NCBI GenBank assembly: GCA_963739545.1
Contig: CAVUAT010000014.1
Span: 248,001-312,000, forward strand
DNA length: 64,000 nt
Direction: 5' to 3'
From: CAVUAT01 sp963739545
GTDB taxonomy: Bacteria; Actinomycetota; Thermoleophilia; Solirubrobacterales; 70-9
Every line of letters starts with the position of its first letter. Positions within the stretch are counted from its first letter, which is position 1. The notes below the pieces were generated by a model. The model was not told the DNA's origin and did no database searches. It saw only the letters and a list, made by a program, of their open reading frames with translations. Below are positions 32,868 through 41,256 of this stretch, piece after piece. The position numbers were made by a program, and so were the translations under genes.

Positions 32868-34280
32868 GTGGGAGCGGTGATCGTGTTCGTGTTCGCGAAC
32901 TTCGTGATCCCGACGCCCGAGCTGCCCGACCAGGACGAGGTTCGCCTTCTGAACCTGGTCAGCTTCAGCGCGTACGTCGGGGTCGCGATCGTCGTCGGCT
33001 ACTTCTGGGGCTCGAAGCGGATGCGCGTGATTCGAGCGTTCCTCTCCGAGGAGCGCGAACCCACGCGGCTCGAGCGACGAGGGGCGCTGCTCGGCCCGGT
33101 GCGCCTCGCGTACGTGAGCGCCGTGCTGTGGATCGGCGCCGTGATCGTCTTCGGGGTGCTCAACGCCGTCTATGACTCGCAGCTCGGCCTCGCGGTCGCG
33201 ATCACGATCGCGCTCGGCGGGATCACCACGACGGCGATCACCTACCTGCTCTCCGAGCGGGTGCTGCGCGCCGCCACGGCGCGGGCGATGATGTCGCGCC
33301 CGCCGAAGCGCCCCGTCGTGCCCGGGATGGTCTCGCGAAGCGTGATCGCCTGGGGCCTCGGCACCGGGGTGCCGCTGGTGGGGATGCTGATCGTGGCGGT
33401 CTACACGGTCACCGGCGAGGACATCGACGCGCAGGAGCTCGCTCAGACCGTGCTCGCCCTCGGCGGGGTGGCGCTCGTCGTCGGACTGTTCGCGGTGATC
33501 CTCGCCGCGCGCGCGTCGGCCGACCCGATCACCTCGGTGCGCCAGGCGATCAACGACGTCGAGCAGGGCGACCTCGACGTCGAGGTCTCCGTGTACGACG
33601 CCTCGGAGCTCGGCCTGCTCCAGGCCGGCTTCAACCGGATGGTCGGCGGGCTGCGCGAGCGCGAGCGCATCCGCGAGGTCTTCGGCACCTACGTCGACCG
33701 CGACGTGGCAGAGCACATCCTGGAGGAGGGCACGGCGATGGAGGGCGAGGAGGTCGAGGTGACACTGATGTTCCTCGACGTCCGAGGCTTCACCGGCTTC
33801 GCCGAGCGAGCGCCGGCGCGCGAGGTCGTCGCGACCCTGAACCGGCTGTTCGAGCGGGCCGTCCCGATCATCCGCGAGCACCACGGCCACGTCGACAAGT
33901 TCGTCGGCGACGGGCTGCTGGCCGTGTTCGGCGCTCCGCGGCGCGACCGCGACCACGCCGAGCAGGCGATGGGCGCGGCGCTCGAGATCGCGGCTGCGGT
34001 GGCCAAGGAGTTCGAGGGCGAGCTCGAGATCGGGATCGGGGTCAACTCGGGATCCGTCGTCGCGGGGAGCATCGGCGGCGCCGGCCGGCTCGAGTTCAGC
34101 GTGATCGGCGACGCCGTCAACGTGGCCGCCCGGATCGAGGCCGCGACGCGCGAGACCGGCGACACGATCCTGCTGAGCGAACAGACCCGGGCGCTGCTCG
34201 ACGGCACCTACGACCTGAAGCCGCGCACCGACATCGAACTCAAGGGCAAGAGCGAGCCGGTCACGCTCTATACCCCCTAG
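32868..34280 (+). CDS. membrane class III adenylate/guanylate cyclase with HAMP domain
   Basis: At least 470 residues. Six hydrophobic segments precede a HAMP domain (PITSVRQAINDVEQGDLDVE) and a class III cyclase domain: EVTLMFLDVRGFTGFAER (metal-binding Asp), HVDKFVGDGLLAVFGAP (second Asp), GVNSGSVVAGSIGG and VIGDAVNVAARIEAAT. GTG 32868 is the first standard start, but the frame is open from 32727 and LLLTLAIVFSNL just upstream is clearly part of the first membrane helix. No ATG, GTG or TTG exists there; ATA 32736 or CTG 32772 would be needed, or an indel. It makes cAMP or cGMP. Confidence 0.87.
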   Translation: MGAVIVFVFANFVIPTPELPDQDEVRLLNLVSFSAYVGVAIVVGYFWGSKRMRVIRAFLSEEREPTRLERRGALLGPVRLAYVSAVLWIGAVIVFGVLNAVYDSQLGLAVAITIALGGITTTAITYLLSERVLRAATARAMMSRPPKRPVVPGMVSRSVIAWGLGTGVPLVGMLIVAVYTVTGEDIDAQELAQTVLALGGVALVVGLFAVILAARASADPITSVRQAINDVEQGDLDVEVSVYDASELGLLQAGFNRMVGGLRERERIREVFGTYVDRDVAEHILEEGTAMEGEEVEVTLMFLDVRGFTGFAERAPAREVVATLNRLFERAVPIIREHHGHVDKFVGDGLLAVFGAPRRDRDHAEQAMGAALEIAAAVAKEFEGELEIGIGVNSGSVVAGSIGGAGRLEFSVIGDAVNVAARIEAATRETGDTILLSEQTRALLDGTYDLKPRTDIELKGKSEPVTLYTP

Positions 34281-34286
34281 GGGTAT
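34270..34286 (+). promoter_or_regulatory. CsoR-like palindrome
   Basis: ATACCCC and GGGGTAT are perfect inverted arms around CTA, overlapping the cyclase stop codon and ending 19 nt before the DUF4396 ATG. This is the form of operators bound by CsoR/RcnR-family metal sensors (A/T-rich flanks around a G-tract pair). Confidence 0.6.
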
Positions 34287-34305
34287 CTGGTAGGATCGCC
34301 TGCGA

Positions 34306-34893
34306 ATGGAAGCCTCCGCACACAGCCACGAGAACCACGACCACCACGAGATGCCCACCGAGGGGCGCGCGTTGACCGTGGTCGCGATCAGCGCCACCCT
34401 CCACTGCCTCACCGGCTGCGCGATCGGCGAGATCTTGGGGATGGTGATCGGCCAGGCGCTCGGCTTCTCGGACCTCGGGACGATCGCGCTCGCCGTCGCC
34501 CTCGCCTTCCTGTTCGGCTACATGCTGACCAGCCTGCCGCTCTTGCGGGCGGGCCTCGCGCTCGGGGCCGTGATCCCGATCGCCCTCGCCTCAGACACGC
34601 TCAGCATCGCGACGATGGAGGTCGTCGACAACGTGATCATGCTCGCGATCCCCGGCGCGATGGAGGCGGGGCTCGACAACACCCTCTTCTGGGCGAGCCT
34701 CTCGGTCGCCCTGGTCATCGCCGGCACGATCGCCGTGCCGGTCAACCGCTGGCTGATCGGCCGCGGCAAGGGCCACACCGCGGTGCACGAGACCGGGATC
34801 CACGGAGGCCCCGACCCGAAGCTCGTCGGAGCGGTCGCCGCGGTCGCGTTCGTCTTCGGCTCGGCCGTCCTGCTCGCCGAGCTGCTCGGCTAG
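34306..34893 (+). CDS. DUF4396 membrane protein with His-rich N-terminus
   Basis: A 195-residue protein. Residues 1-20 are HSHENHDHHEMPTE-rich, a probable metal-binding tail. The membrane part has five helices and the family motif HCLTGCAIGEILG with its two Cys, and later MEAGLDNTLFWASL. DUF4396 proteins are often found with copper or mercury genes. With the CsoR-like palindrome immediately upstream, a copper-related role is a reasonable inference. It is convergent with the gene at 34890. Confidence 0.85.
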   Translation: MEASAHSHENHDHHEMPTEGRALTVVAISATLHCLTGCAIGEILGMVIGQALGFSDLGTIALAVALAFLFGYMLTSLPLLRAGLALGAVIPIALASDTLSIATMEVVDNVIMLAIPGAMEAGLDNTLFWASLSVALVIAGTIAVPVNRWLIGRGKGHTAVHETGIHGGPDPKLVGAVAAVAFVFGSAVLLAELLG

Positions 34894-35324
34894 CCGCCCC
34901 GGCCCCAGACCTTCGCGTTCAGGTCGCGCTTGTCGGTGAGGCGGCCGATCGGCGTCGGGACCTTGCCGGCCACGCGCCACAGGAACGCCTGCAGCCAGGG
35001 GATCGGGATTCCCTGCTCCTTGCGCGTCGTCGCCCCCTCATGGACGACGTCCATCGTCACCACCGCGTCGCGGCGGATGATGAAGCCCTTCGGAGGGTGC
35101 ACAGACACGACGTGCACCGAGTCGGGGTTGCGGCGCATGAGCTGAACCCAGTCCCACACGGCCTTGCCGAGCTCGAGCCACTGCGTCACCCAGGCCGTCC
35201 AGAATCCAAGCGCGCCGCAACCGATGATCACCAGCAGGCCGAGCAGCTCGCTGTCCTGCCAGTAGAGGACGCCGCCGCCGATCAGGCCGGCAAGGGCGAT
35301 CAGGATCCCGGAGATCGTCCCCAT
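34890..35324 (-). CDS. two-helix membrane protein, unknown function
   Basis: A 144-residue protein. Two hydrophobic segments (ISGILIALAGLIGGGVLYW and LGLLVIIGCGALGFWTAWV) are followed by a soluble part with VVSVHPPKGFIIRRDAVV and a basic C-terminus. No family recognised. Its stop overlaps the DUF4396 stop by 4 nt. It is followed on the plus strand only by noncoding sequence. Confidence 0.7.
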   Translation of the reverse strand: MGTISGILIALAGLIGGGVLYWQDSELLGLLVIIGCGALGFWTAWVTQWLELGKAVWDWVQLMRRNPDSVHVVSVHPPKGFIIRRDAVVTMDVVHEGATTRKEQGIPIPWLQAFLWRVAGKVPTPIGRLTDKRDLNAKVWGRGG

Positions 35325-35343
35325 CAGGGGATGACTCTAGGCG

Positions 35344-36537
35344 CTAGAAGCCGTCGGGATGCCGGGCCGTGAAGCCCGACGAGGAGCGCATCTCGGTCGA
35401 CCAGCGCGGCCCGTTGCCGCCGGTCATCGAGGTGTCGAAGCGAAGGCCCGCGACGACCATGTAGGCGTGGCCGTAGTTGGCGTAGACGGTGATCCAGCTG
35501 CCGCCGCCGGGCGAGCCCCAGGCGGTGAAGCCGCCGGAGTCGAGCGGGCTCGAGATCAGCCCGCCGCCGTGCAGCGCGTAGCTGACGGCGCCCGAACAGT
35601 CATAGCCCGAGTCCTCGAAGGATCCGTGACCGCCTCCCCACACGTAGGGCGTCTCGTTGATGCGGTTGGCGGCTTCGATCACCGCCTTGACGACGAGCGG
35701 GGCGCCCGCGGGTGCGACTGCCTCGCCGTCGATCAGCGCGGCGCGCTCGCCGGGGCCGGGGATCGAGGTGCCGAGGTCCTTCTCGAGAGTGGACTCGCGG
35801 GCCTGCAGCGCCTCGAGGGAGGCCTGGCGCTCGGAGCGCATGGCGACGAGCTGTGAGTGCTGCGCCGCGATCTCGCCCTGGGCCTGCGCGAGCTCGGCAC
35901 GGCGCGCTGCGACCTCGTCGCGGGTGACCTTGATCCGCTCCTGGACCTCCTTGAGCTTGGCGACACCCTCCTCGATCTCGTCGCGCAGGCCGCTGACCCG
36001 CTCGACGACGGCCTCGTCATAGGCCTGGATGCGGTCGAGGTACTCGGTCTCGCTCAGGACCTCCTCCCAGGTCGAGGAGTTGAGCACGACGCTGAGCGTG
36101 TCGGAGTCGTTCGACTTGTACATCTGGACGAGCAGCTCCTCGAGCGCGACCAACGCGCGGTCGAGGCGGGCGCGGATCTCGGCCAGGTGCGCCTTCTCGG
36201 CGTTCAGCTCCTCGGTCGCGGCGTCGAGCTCGGCCTGGCGCTCGTCGAGCTCGGCCTGGACCGTGTCGGCCTTGCGGCGCAGCTCGGACTCGGCGGCGAT
36301 CACGGAGTTGATCTCGGCGTTCTGCGCGTCGATCGTCGACTGCAGGTCGCCCTGCTGGTCGACGTTCGACTCCAGTTCCTGCATCTTGCCCTCGAGCTCC
36401 GAGGTCGCCTCCTGCGCGGGGGCGCCGGCGCTCACCGCGAGGGCGCTGACCCCGCCCAGAACGAGCAGCGCGAAGCCGAGCGCGAGCCGGCGGGCGCGAA
36501 AGTTGGGTACGTCGAATGTGGGCGGTCGAGGCTGCAT
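35344..36537 (-). CDS. NlpC/P60 peptidoglycan hydrolase with N-terminal coiled coil
   Basis: A 397-residue exported protein. An N-terminal hydrophobic signal (LALGFALLVLGGVSALAVSAG) is followed by long coiled coils (residues 45-245, for example QAELDERQAELDAATEELNA). The C-terminal NlpC/P60 domain has catalytic Cys in SGYDCSGAVSYALHGGG and His in NYGHAYMVV. This arrangement matches RipA/Rv-type cell-division hydrolases, where the coiled coil controls activity. The leader (36538-36659) has two small hairpins. Confidence 0.9.
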   Translation of the reverse strand: MQPRPPTFDVPNFRARRLALGFALLVLGGVSALAVSAGAPAQEATSELEGKMQELESNVDQQGDLQSTIDAQNAEINSVIAAESELRRKADTVQAELDERQAELDAATEELNAEKAHLAEIRARLDRALVALEELLVQMYKSNDSDTLSVVLNSSTWEEVLSETEYLDRIQAYDEAVVERVSGLRDEIEEGVAKLKEVQERIKVTRDEVAARRAELAQAQGEIAAQHSQLVAMRSERQASLEALQARESTLEKDLGTSIPGPGERAALIDGEAVAPAGAPLVVKAVIEAANRINETPYVWGGGHGSFEDSGYDCSGAVSYALHGGGLISSPLDSGGFTAWGSPGGGSWITVYANYGHAYMVVAGLRFDTSMTGGNGPRWSTEMRSSSGFTARHPDGF

Positions 36538-36659
36538 GAAAACGACCCGATCTCAAGTCGGGCAGCCTGGTCAGGCTACAGAGTTGCCGCGAATGTGATG
36601 ATTCCTTAACATAAAGCTGCAACGCGTCTTGCGCGCAGCAGGAATCGGGCCCTCGGCGG
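36538..36659 (-). promoter_or_regulatory. leader of the NlpC/P60 gene with small hairpins
   Basis: A 122-nt gap. On the minus strand it has AAGGAATCATC, the inverted repeat AGCCTG/CAGGCT (36564-36577) and a stem CCCGA/TCGGG (36546-36562) followed by CGTTTTC just before the ATG. This could be an attenuator. I do not find the conserved blocks of the c-di-AMP (ydaO) riboswitch. Confidence 0.35.
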
Positions 36660-38123
36660 CTACTTCTTTCTCTGCTTGCTCTTCCCCGCGCCCTTGCGGT
36701 TGCGTTGGCAGCGCTTCGAGCCCTTGCAGGGCTTCGGGTCGCCGAAGGCCTTGTAGCGCAGGAACGGCGTGACCGTCTTGAAGAACGCGTTCTGGCCGGG
36801 GGCGGCGAGCAGCGGGTCGAGGTGGGACTGCTCGGGATCCGCGTTGACGAGCCTCGACTCCTTTCGAGTGGTCCGTGCCGTGTCGATGAAGGCGTTGGCG
36901 CCCTTCAGCACGCGGCCGCTCGTGAGGTCGGTCTGGATCGCGTACAGCGGCACGTCAACCCTGCGCTGGTGCAGGAGCCGCAGCCCGAGGTAGTCGGCGA
37001 CGTCGTTCTGGACCAGCGCATTGGCGCCGTTGGTGTCGATCGTCAGCTTGCGCGGGAAGTACCACTCGATGCCGTTGCCGGGTTCCTGGCCGAACCCGGC
37101 CGCGAGGCGCTCGACCGGCGTGATCCCGCCCGGGATGAAATCGCGCAGCGGACCCGACGTCGCGACGCTGCCGCTGTTGATGTGCAGCAGCGACAGCGCG
37201 GTCGGCGAGGTGTCGCGGTCGAACGCGTTGCCGAGGAGGGCGCGGTTGGTGACGGGGAAGGGCGGGTTGAACGCCGGCGGCAGCAGAGCAAACGCCTGGA
37301 CGCCCGCCGCCGAGCCGGTCGGGTCCTTGAGCGCGTTGATCGCGCCGATCTCTCCGAAGAGCCCGGCGGCCTCGGGGATGCCGATGCCGAGGAGGTCCGA
37401 GAACGGCGTCGCCGCCGACAGGGTGCCGACCGCCTCTTGGGCCTCCGCGAGCGTGAACGGGTCGAAGCTGCCGAGCAGGCCGCCGTCGATCAGGACCATG
37501 CCGTCGATGTCCTTGTAGCCGGGAGTGCCGTTGAAGTCCCATGAGGCGTAGGCGGCGGCCAGCGAGGCGCCGAGCGAGTGGCCGCCGAGGACGACCTTGC
37601 GCTTGCCCTTCGCGCGCGCCTGCAGCACCACGGCGCGCGCGTCGTCGAGGGCGACCTTCATCCCCCAATCGCGCACGAACGGGAAGTCCTCGGGGCCGCG
37701 CAGGAAGTCGAAGTGATCGGTCGGGCCGCCGCCGTCGAGCCAGCCGAGGTAGTAGTCGAACATGAACTGCAGGCTGACCTGGCCCTTCAGCGCCTGCTCG
37801 AAGACGCCGCGCTCCTCGAGCGCCTGGCTGCGGCGGTCGATCGACCAGACCTGGAGGTCGGGGACGTGCTTGACGATGTAGCGAGCCGCGAGCGTGAAGT
37901 TGCCCGAGCCGCCCGAGGTGCCGGGCATCAGGACCAGCACGCGCTTCGCCTTGGCGGAGCCGTACTTGTCGACGAAGACCTGGTTGTACTGCGCCGGGCC
38001 CGGGCCGGCCGGGGTCGGCACGGTGACGCGCGTCTCGCGGGCGGCGGCGGGCGCGGCGGCGACCAGCGCGGCCACGGCGGCGAGCGCGATCGACAGAACG
38101 ATCCTGCGGCGACTGCTGTTCAT
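36660..38123 (-). CDS. secreted alpha/beta hydrolase with basic C-terminus
   Basis: A 487-residue protein. ATG 38123 has AGGAGAGG upstream and gives the signal peptide IVLSIALAAVAALVAAAPAA. The fold includes VLVLMPGTSGGSGNF (oxyanion), GGHSLGASLAAAYASW (Ser nucleophile), GMVLIDGGLLG, and a long lid-like insertion with many aromatic residues. The C-terminus from CKGSKRCQRNRKG on is Lys/Arg-rich (KSKQRKK at the end). Substrate unknown; possibly a lipase/esterase acting at the wall. Confidence 0.85.
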   Translation of the reverse strand: MNSSRRRIVLSIALAAVAALVAAAPAAARETRVTVPTPAGPGPAQYNQVFVDKYGSAKAKRVLVLMPGTSGGSGNFTLAARYIVKHVPDLQVWSIDRRSQALEERGVFEQALKGQVSLQFMFDYYLGWLDGGGPTDHFDFLRGPEDFPFVRDWGMKVALDDARAVVLQARAKGKRKVVLGGHSLGASLAAAYASWDFNGTPGYKDIDGMVLIDGGLLGSFDPFTLAEAQEAVGTLSAATPFSDLLGIGIPEAAGLFGEIGAINALKDPTGSAAGVQAFALLPPAFNPPFPVTNRALLGNAFDRDTSPTALSLLHINSGSVATSGPLRDFIPGGITPVERLAAGFGQEPGNGIEWYFPRKLTIDTNGANALVQNDVADYLGLRLLHQRRVDVPLYAIQTDLTSGRVLKGANAFIDTARTTRKESRLVNADPEQSHLDPLLAAPGQNAFFKTVTPFLRYKAFGDPKPCKGSKRCQRNRKGAGKSKQRKK

Positions 38124-38227
38124 CAAACCTCTCCTCACTCGGTCCCTGCCTGGTGCGGTTCCCTGGTGCCCGCCCTGGACTGGCTAGCTGGCCAAGAGCG
38201 TAGCGGCAGCGGCGTCATCGCCGGTAC

Positions 38228-39019
38228 CTACTTTGACGCGTTCGCCGCGCCGAGAGCCGCGAGCTGGTCGGCGCCGCCGATCAGCGCCTGCTGAAGCTCC
38301 GCCTCGAGGGCAAGGCCATCGGCGGGGGCGGCGTTCCAGCCCTCGTTCCAGAGGCGCTTCGCAGAGCGGATCGCCGAGGGGGAAGCGGCCGCGATCTGGG
38401 TCGCGAGGGCGTTCGCCTCGGCCAGCGGGTCGTCGGCGAGGCGGGTGACGAGCCCGAGCGAGAGGGCCTCGTCGGCCTCGAGGACTCGCCCCGTATAGGT
38501 CAGCTCGCGGGCGACGTCGTCGCGGACCAGGCGCGGCAGCGTCTGGCTCAGGCTCATGTCGGGGATCAGGCCGTAGCGGATCTCCATCACCGACATACGG
38601 GTGCCCGGCGCCGCGATCCTGATGTCGGCCCCGAGCGCGATCTGCAAGCCGCCGCCGAGGCAGTTGCCCTGCAGCGCCGCGACCACCGGCATCGGCAGCT
38701 CGCGCCAGCCGTAGGCGACGCGCTGGGCGAAGTTGGCGGGCGAGTCGTTCGAGGCGGCGAAGCCGTCGCCGAACAGGTCACCGTTCTCGCCCTCGCCCGA
38801 CATGAAGCTCTTGAAGTCGAGCCCGGCGCAGAAGCTCGGCCCCTCGCCGGACAGGACGACCGCGCGGACGTCCTCGGCCGCGGTGAGCTCGTCGAGCGCT
38901 GCGTCGAGCGACTCGAACATCGGCCAGTCGAGGCCGTTGTGCTTGTCGCCGCGGGTCATCCGCACCGAGGCGACGCCGTCGGCGGTGTCGATCCGCACGC
39001 GATCTGACCGAGGTGCCAT
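38228..39019 (-). CDS. enoyl-CoA hydratase/isomerase (crotonase)
   Basis: A 263-residue crotonase. Oxyanion-hole blocks are SGEGPSFCAGLDFKSFM and LQGNCLGGGLQIALGADIRI; PDMSLSQTLPRLV and YTGRVLEADEALSLGLVTRL follow. The catalytic Glu usual after GADIRIA is replaced by a Met/Glu arrangement (MEIRYGLIP), so isomerase or other CoA chemistry is possible. Confidence 0.9.
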   Translation of the reverse strand: MAPRSDRVRIDTADGVASVRMTRGDKHNGLDWPMFESLDAALDELTAAEDVRAVVLSGEGPSFCAGLDFKSFMSGEGENGDLFGDGFAASNDSPANFAQRVAYGWRELPMPVVAALQGNCLGGGLQIALGADIRIAAPGTRMSVMEIRYGLIPDMSLSQTLPRLVRDDVARELTYTGRVLEADEALSLGLVTRLADDPLAEANALATQIAAASPSAIRSAKRLWNEGWNAAPADGLALEAELQQALIGGADQLAALGAANASK

Positions 39020-39257
39020 CGCCAGGCAGCGTATTGGCTAGCGGACGGGGTGGCGGTACGAGCGGCGCCGTCGTCGCGGCACGTCGCGCGGGCGGAGCAG
39101 CGACGGGCAGGAGCGCAGTCCCGCGCACGCCGGCCGACGACGGCAGTGACGCCTCAGCTCTTCGCCCTCCGGCTCACCATGAGAACCGAACCTAACTCTC
39201 GCCGCGGACGGCGTTCGCCGCGGCCGCCCGGGCACTGCCCTTGCGAGACTTGCGCCC
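39020..39257. other. intergenic region without a clear gene
   Basis: This 238-nt gap between the divergent crotonase and histidine phosphatase genes is very GC-rich. Frames open in it are Arg-rich shadows. It presumably holds both promoters; no clear repeat or hairpin was found. Confidence 0.4.
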
Positions 39258-39917
39258 GTGCGCGTCAACTTCCTCCGTCACGGCGAATCCGCCTCGAACG
39301 CCGCCCCCGGGGCGATGGCGCTGCCCGACGAGCAGGGCGACCGGCTGACCGAGCTGGGTTGGCGCCAGGCACGCGAGGCGGGCAAGCATCTGGGCGGGCT
39401 CGGCGCCACGCGGATCCTGACGAGCGGGCTGCGGCGCGCGCGAGAGACGGCCGAGGCGCTGGCCGAGACGCTCGAGCTTCCGATCGAGGTGCTCGAGCCC
39501 CTGCACGAGCTGCGCGAATCGGACGGCTACGGCGAGCTCGGGCTCGAGGAGCAGCGCCTGCGCCGCTGGTCGGTCTGGATGGCCGAGCACGGCGACGACC
39601 CCGGCCACTCCTACCGCGGCGGCGAGTCGTTCAACGACGTGATCGCCCGCGTGGTCGCCGTCCAGCGCGCGATCGAGGCCCGGGGCGACGAGCACGTCCT
39701 CGCCGTCAGCCACGGGATCTTCCTGCGCTTCTTCCTCATGCACTGCGTGCTCGACGACGCCTTCCGCCCCTCCCACGCCCAGCGCCTGTGGCAGCTCGGC
39801 TCGATCAACTGCGGCCTCACCACGTTCGAGCACGGAGAGGCGGCGCTCGCGTCCGGCTACGCGGTCGCGCCGTGGCGCTGCGTCACCTGGATGGCGCGGC
39901 CGTGGGACCCCGCATAG
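39258..39917 (+). CDS. histidine phosphatase family protein
   Basis: A 219-residue phosphoglycerate-mutase-like enzyme. RHGESASN contains the catalytic His; the second His is in LAVSHGIFLRFFLMH. It also has LTSGLRRARETAEALAE. The GTG start at 39258 leaves the RHG motif at residue 8, normal for the family. It overlaps the sulfatase gene tail-to-tail by 35 nt. Confidence 0.9.
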   Translation: MRVNFLRHGESASNAAPGAMALPDEQGDRLTELGWRQAREAGKHLGGLGATRILTSGLRRARETAEALAETLELPIEVLEPLHELRESDGYGELGLEEQRLRRWSVWMAEHGDDPGHSYRGGESFNDVIARVVAVQRAIEARGDEHVLAVSHGIFLRFFLMHCVLDDAFRPSHAQRLWQLGSINCGLTTFEHGEAALASGYAVAPWRCVTWMARPWDPA

Positions 39918-41256
39918 ACCTCGCCAGCTCCTCTTCGGGGTCGGCTGGGCCCTTGATCGTGGGATCGCTCGCTGAGAGCTGGTTCGGGAGGTTGAACTCG
40001 CAGCCTTCGGGGGCCGTGACGGTTCCCTCGAGCAGGGGGTCCTCGGTCTCCTTCATCCAGCGCTCGAGGCGCTGGCGCATCTGGGTCAAGGGCTCGGCGG
40101 CGCGAGGGTCGTCGACGAGGTTGCGCTCCTCGTGGGGGTCGAAGACGAGGTCGTAGAGCTGCTCGGGCTCGACGAGCTGGTCGCCCCACCCCGCCTCGAC
40201 GAAGACCTCCTTCGCGGCCGAGTCGTCGCAGTTGGCGAGGACGGTGTACGGGTAGCTGCCGAAGCGCCGGATGTACTTCCAGCGCTCGGTGCGGATCGCG
40301 CGCTGCGGCTCGTAGGCGGCGTGGTAGGTGAACTCCGTGAACACCTGCTCGTGCACGTGGTCGACCTCGCCGCGGATCAGTGGCATCAGGGACGAGCCCT
40401 GTGCGAAGGAAGGGGTCTCGACTCCCGCGAGCTCGCAGAGCGTCGGGTAGAGGTCGAGCTGGCTCACCATCTGGTCGTAGACCTTGCCGCCGGTGAAGCC
40501 CTCGGGGCCGCGCATCAGCAGCGTCACCCCGATGCCGCGGTCGAACAGCGTCGCCTTCGCCATCGGGAACGCGAGGCCGTGGTCGGTGGTGCAGATGATC
40601 AGCGTGTTGTCGTTCAGGCCGAGGTGGTGGAGGCCGTTCAGGACGGCGCCGATTCCCTGGTCGAGCGAGCGGGCGCTGGCCTTGAACGCGGCCATGTCGG
40701 CGCGGGTGCGCGCGTCGTCGGGTAGGTTCGCCGGCGGCAGCGAGTAAAGGGTGTCGCGCACCGAGGTCGGGACGGCGAAGTCGCGGTGGGTCTCGAAGAA
40801 GCCGACCGACATGAAGAAGGGCTCGGGCGTGTCGCCGAGCGCGTCGATGGCGGTCGGGGCGACCTCCTTGGCGTGGTTGGTGTCGACCTCGAGGATGTCG
40901 TCGTAGCCGATCACCTCGGGGTCGCGCGAGATGTGCTGCTCGCCGATCAGCACCGAGCGGTAGCCGGCCTCGCGCAGCGGGTGGACGATGTGCTCGCCGT
41001 AGTCGTTCAGCTCCCAGCCGCGGTGCGCGAGCCCGATCATTCCGTTGTTGTGGCAGTACTGGCCGGTCAGCAGCGATGCGCGGCTGCCCGAGCAGGTCGG
41101 CGCGGCGCAGAAGGCCTTGCGGAAGAGCACGCCCTGGTCGGCGAGCAACTGGATGTTCGGCGTCGGGACCTGGAAGCCGTAGGGCTGCACATAGCGCCCC
41201 GTGTCGTGCGAGTGGATGTAGAGGATGTTGGGTGGTTGTGCGCCTGGCGGCGTCAT
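39883..41256 (-). CDS. sulfatase (cytoplasmic-looking)
   Basis: A 457-residue sulfatase. The metal site starts NILYIHSHDTGRYVQPYG, and APTCSGSRASLLTGQYCHN contains the CxxSR modification motif. FFETHRDF and ICTTDHGLAFPMAKATLFDRG carry further active-site residues. No signal peptide is seen, unlike the sulfatase at 5578. Its ATG overlaps the Stf0 sulfotransferase stop (4 nt), so a sulfate-adding and a sulfate-removing enzyme are coupled. Closest to the heparan N-sulfatase-like subgroup by motif. Confidence 0.92.
   Translation of the reverse strand: MTPPGAQPPNILYIHSHDTGRYVQPYGFQVPTPNIQLLADQGVLFRKAFCAAPTCSGSRASLLTGQYCHNNGMIGLAHRGWELNDYGEHIVHPLREAGYRSVLIGEQHISRDPEVIGYDDILEVDTNHAKEVAPTAIDALGDTPEPFFMSVGFFETHRDFAVPTSVRDTLYSLPPANLPDDARTRADMAAFKASARSLDQGIGAVLNGLHHLGLNDNTLIICTTDHGLAFPMAKATLFDRGIGVTLLMRGPEGFTGGKVYDQMVSQLDLYPTLCELAGVETPSFAQGSSLMPLIRGEVDHVHEQVFTEFTYHAAYEPQRAIRTERWKYIRRFGSYPYTVLANCDDSAAKEVFVEAGWGDQLVEPEQLYDLVFDPHEERNLVDDPRAAEPLTQMRQRLERWMKETEDPLLEGTVTAPEGCEFNLPNQLSASDPTIKGPADPEEELARSMRGPTAAPSR

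Noticed and set aside
32331..34412. A 693-codon minus-strand frame over STAS, cyclase and DUF4396
   Set aside because: Composition is Arg/Asp/Leu-rich, it spans three well-supported genes, and contains no recognisable motif.
36538..36659. c-di-AMP (ydaO) riboswitch before the NlpC/P60 gene
   Set aside because: The leader is short and lacks the conserved blocks; only small hairpins are visible.
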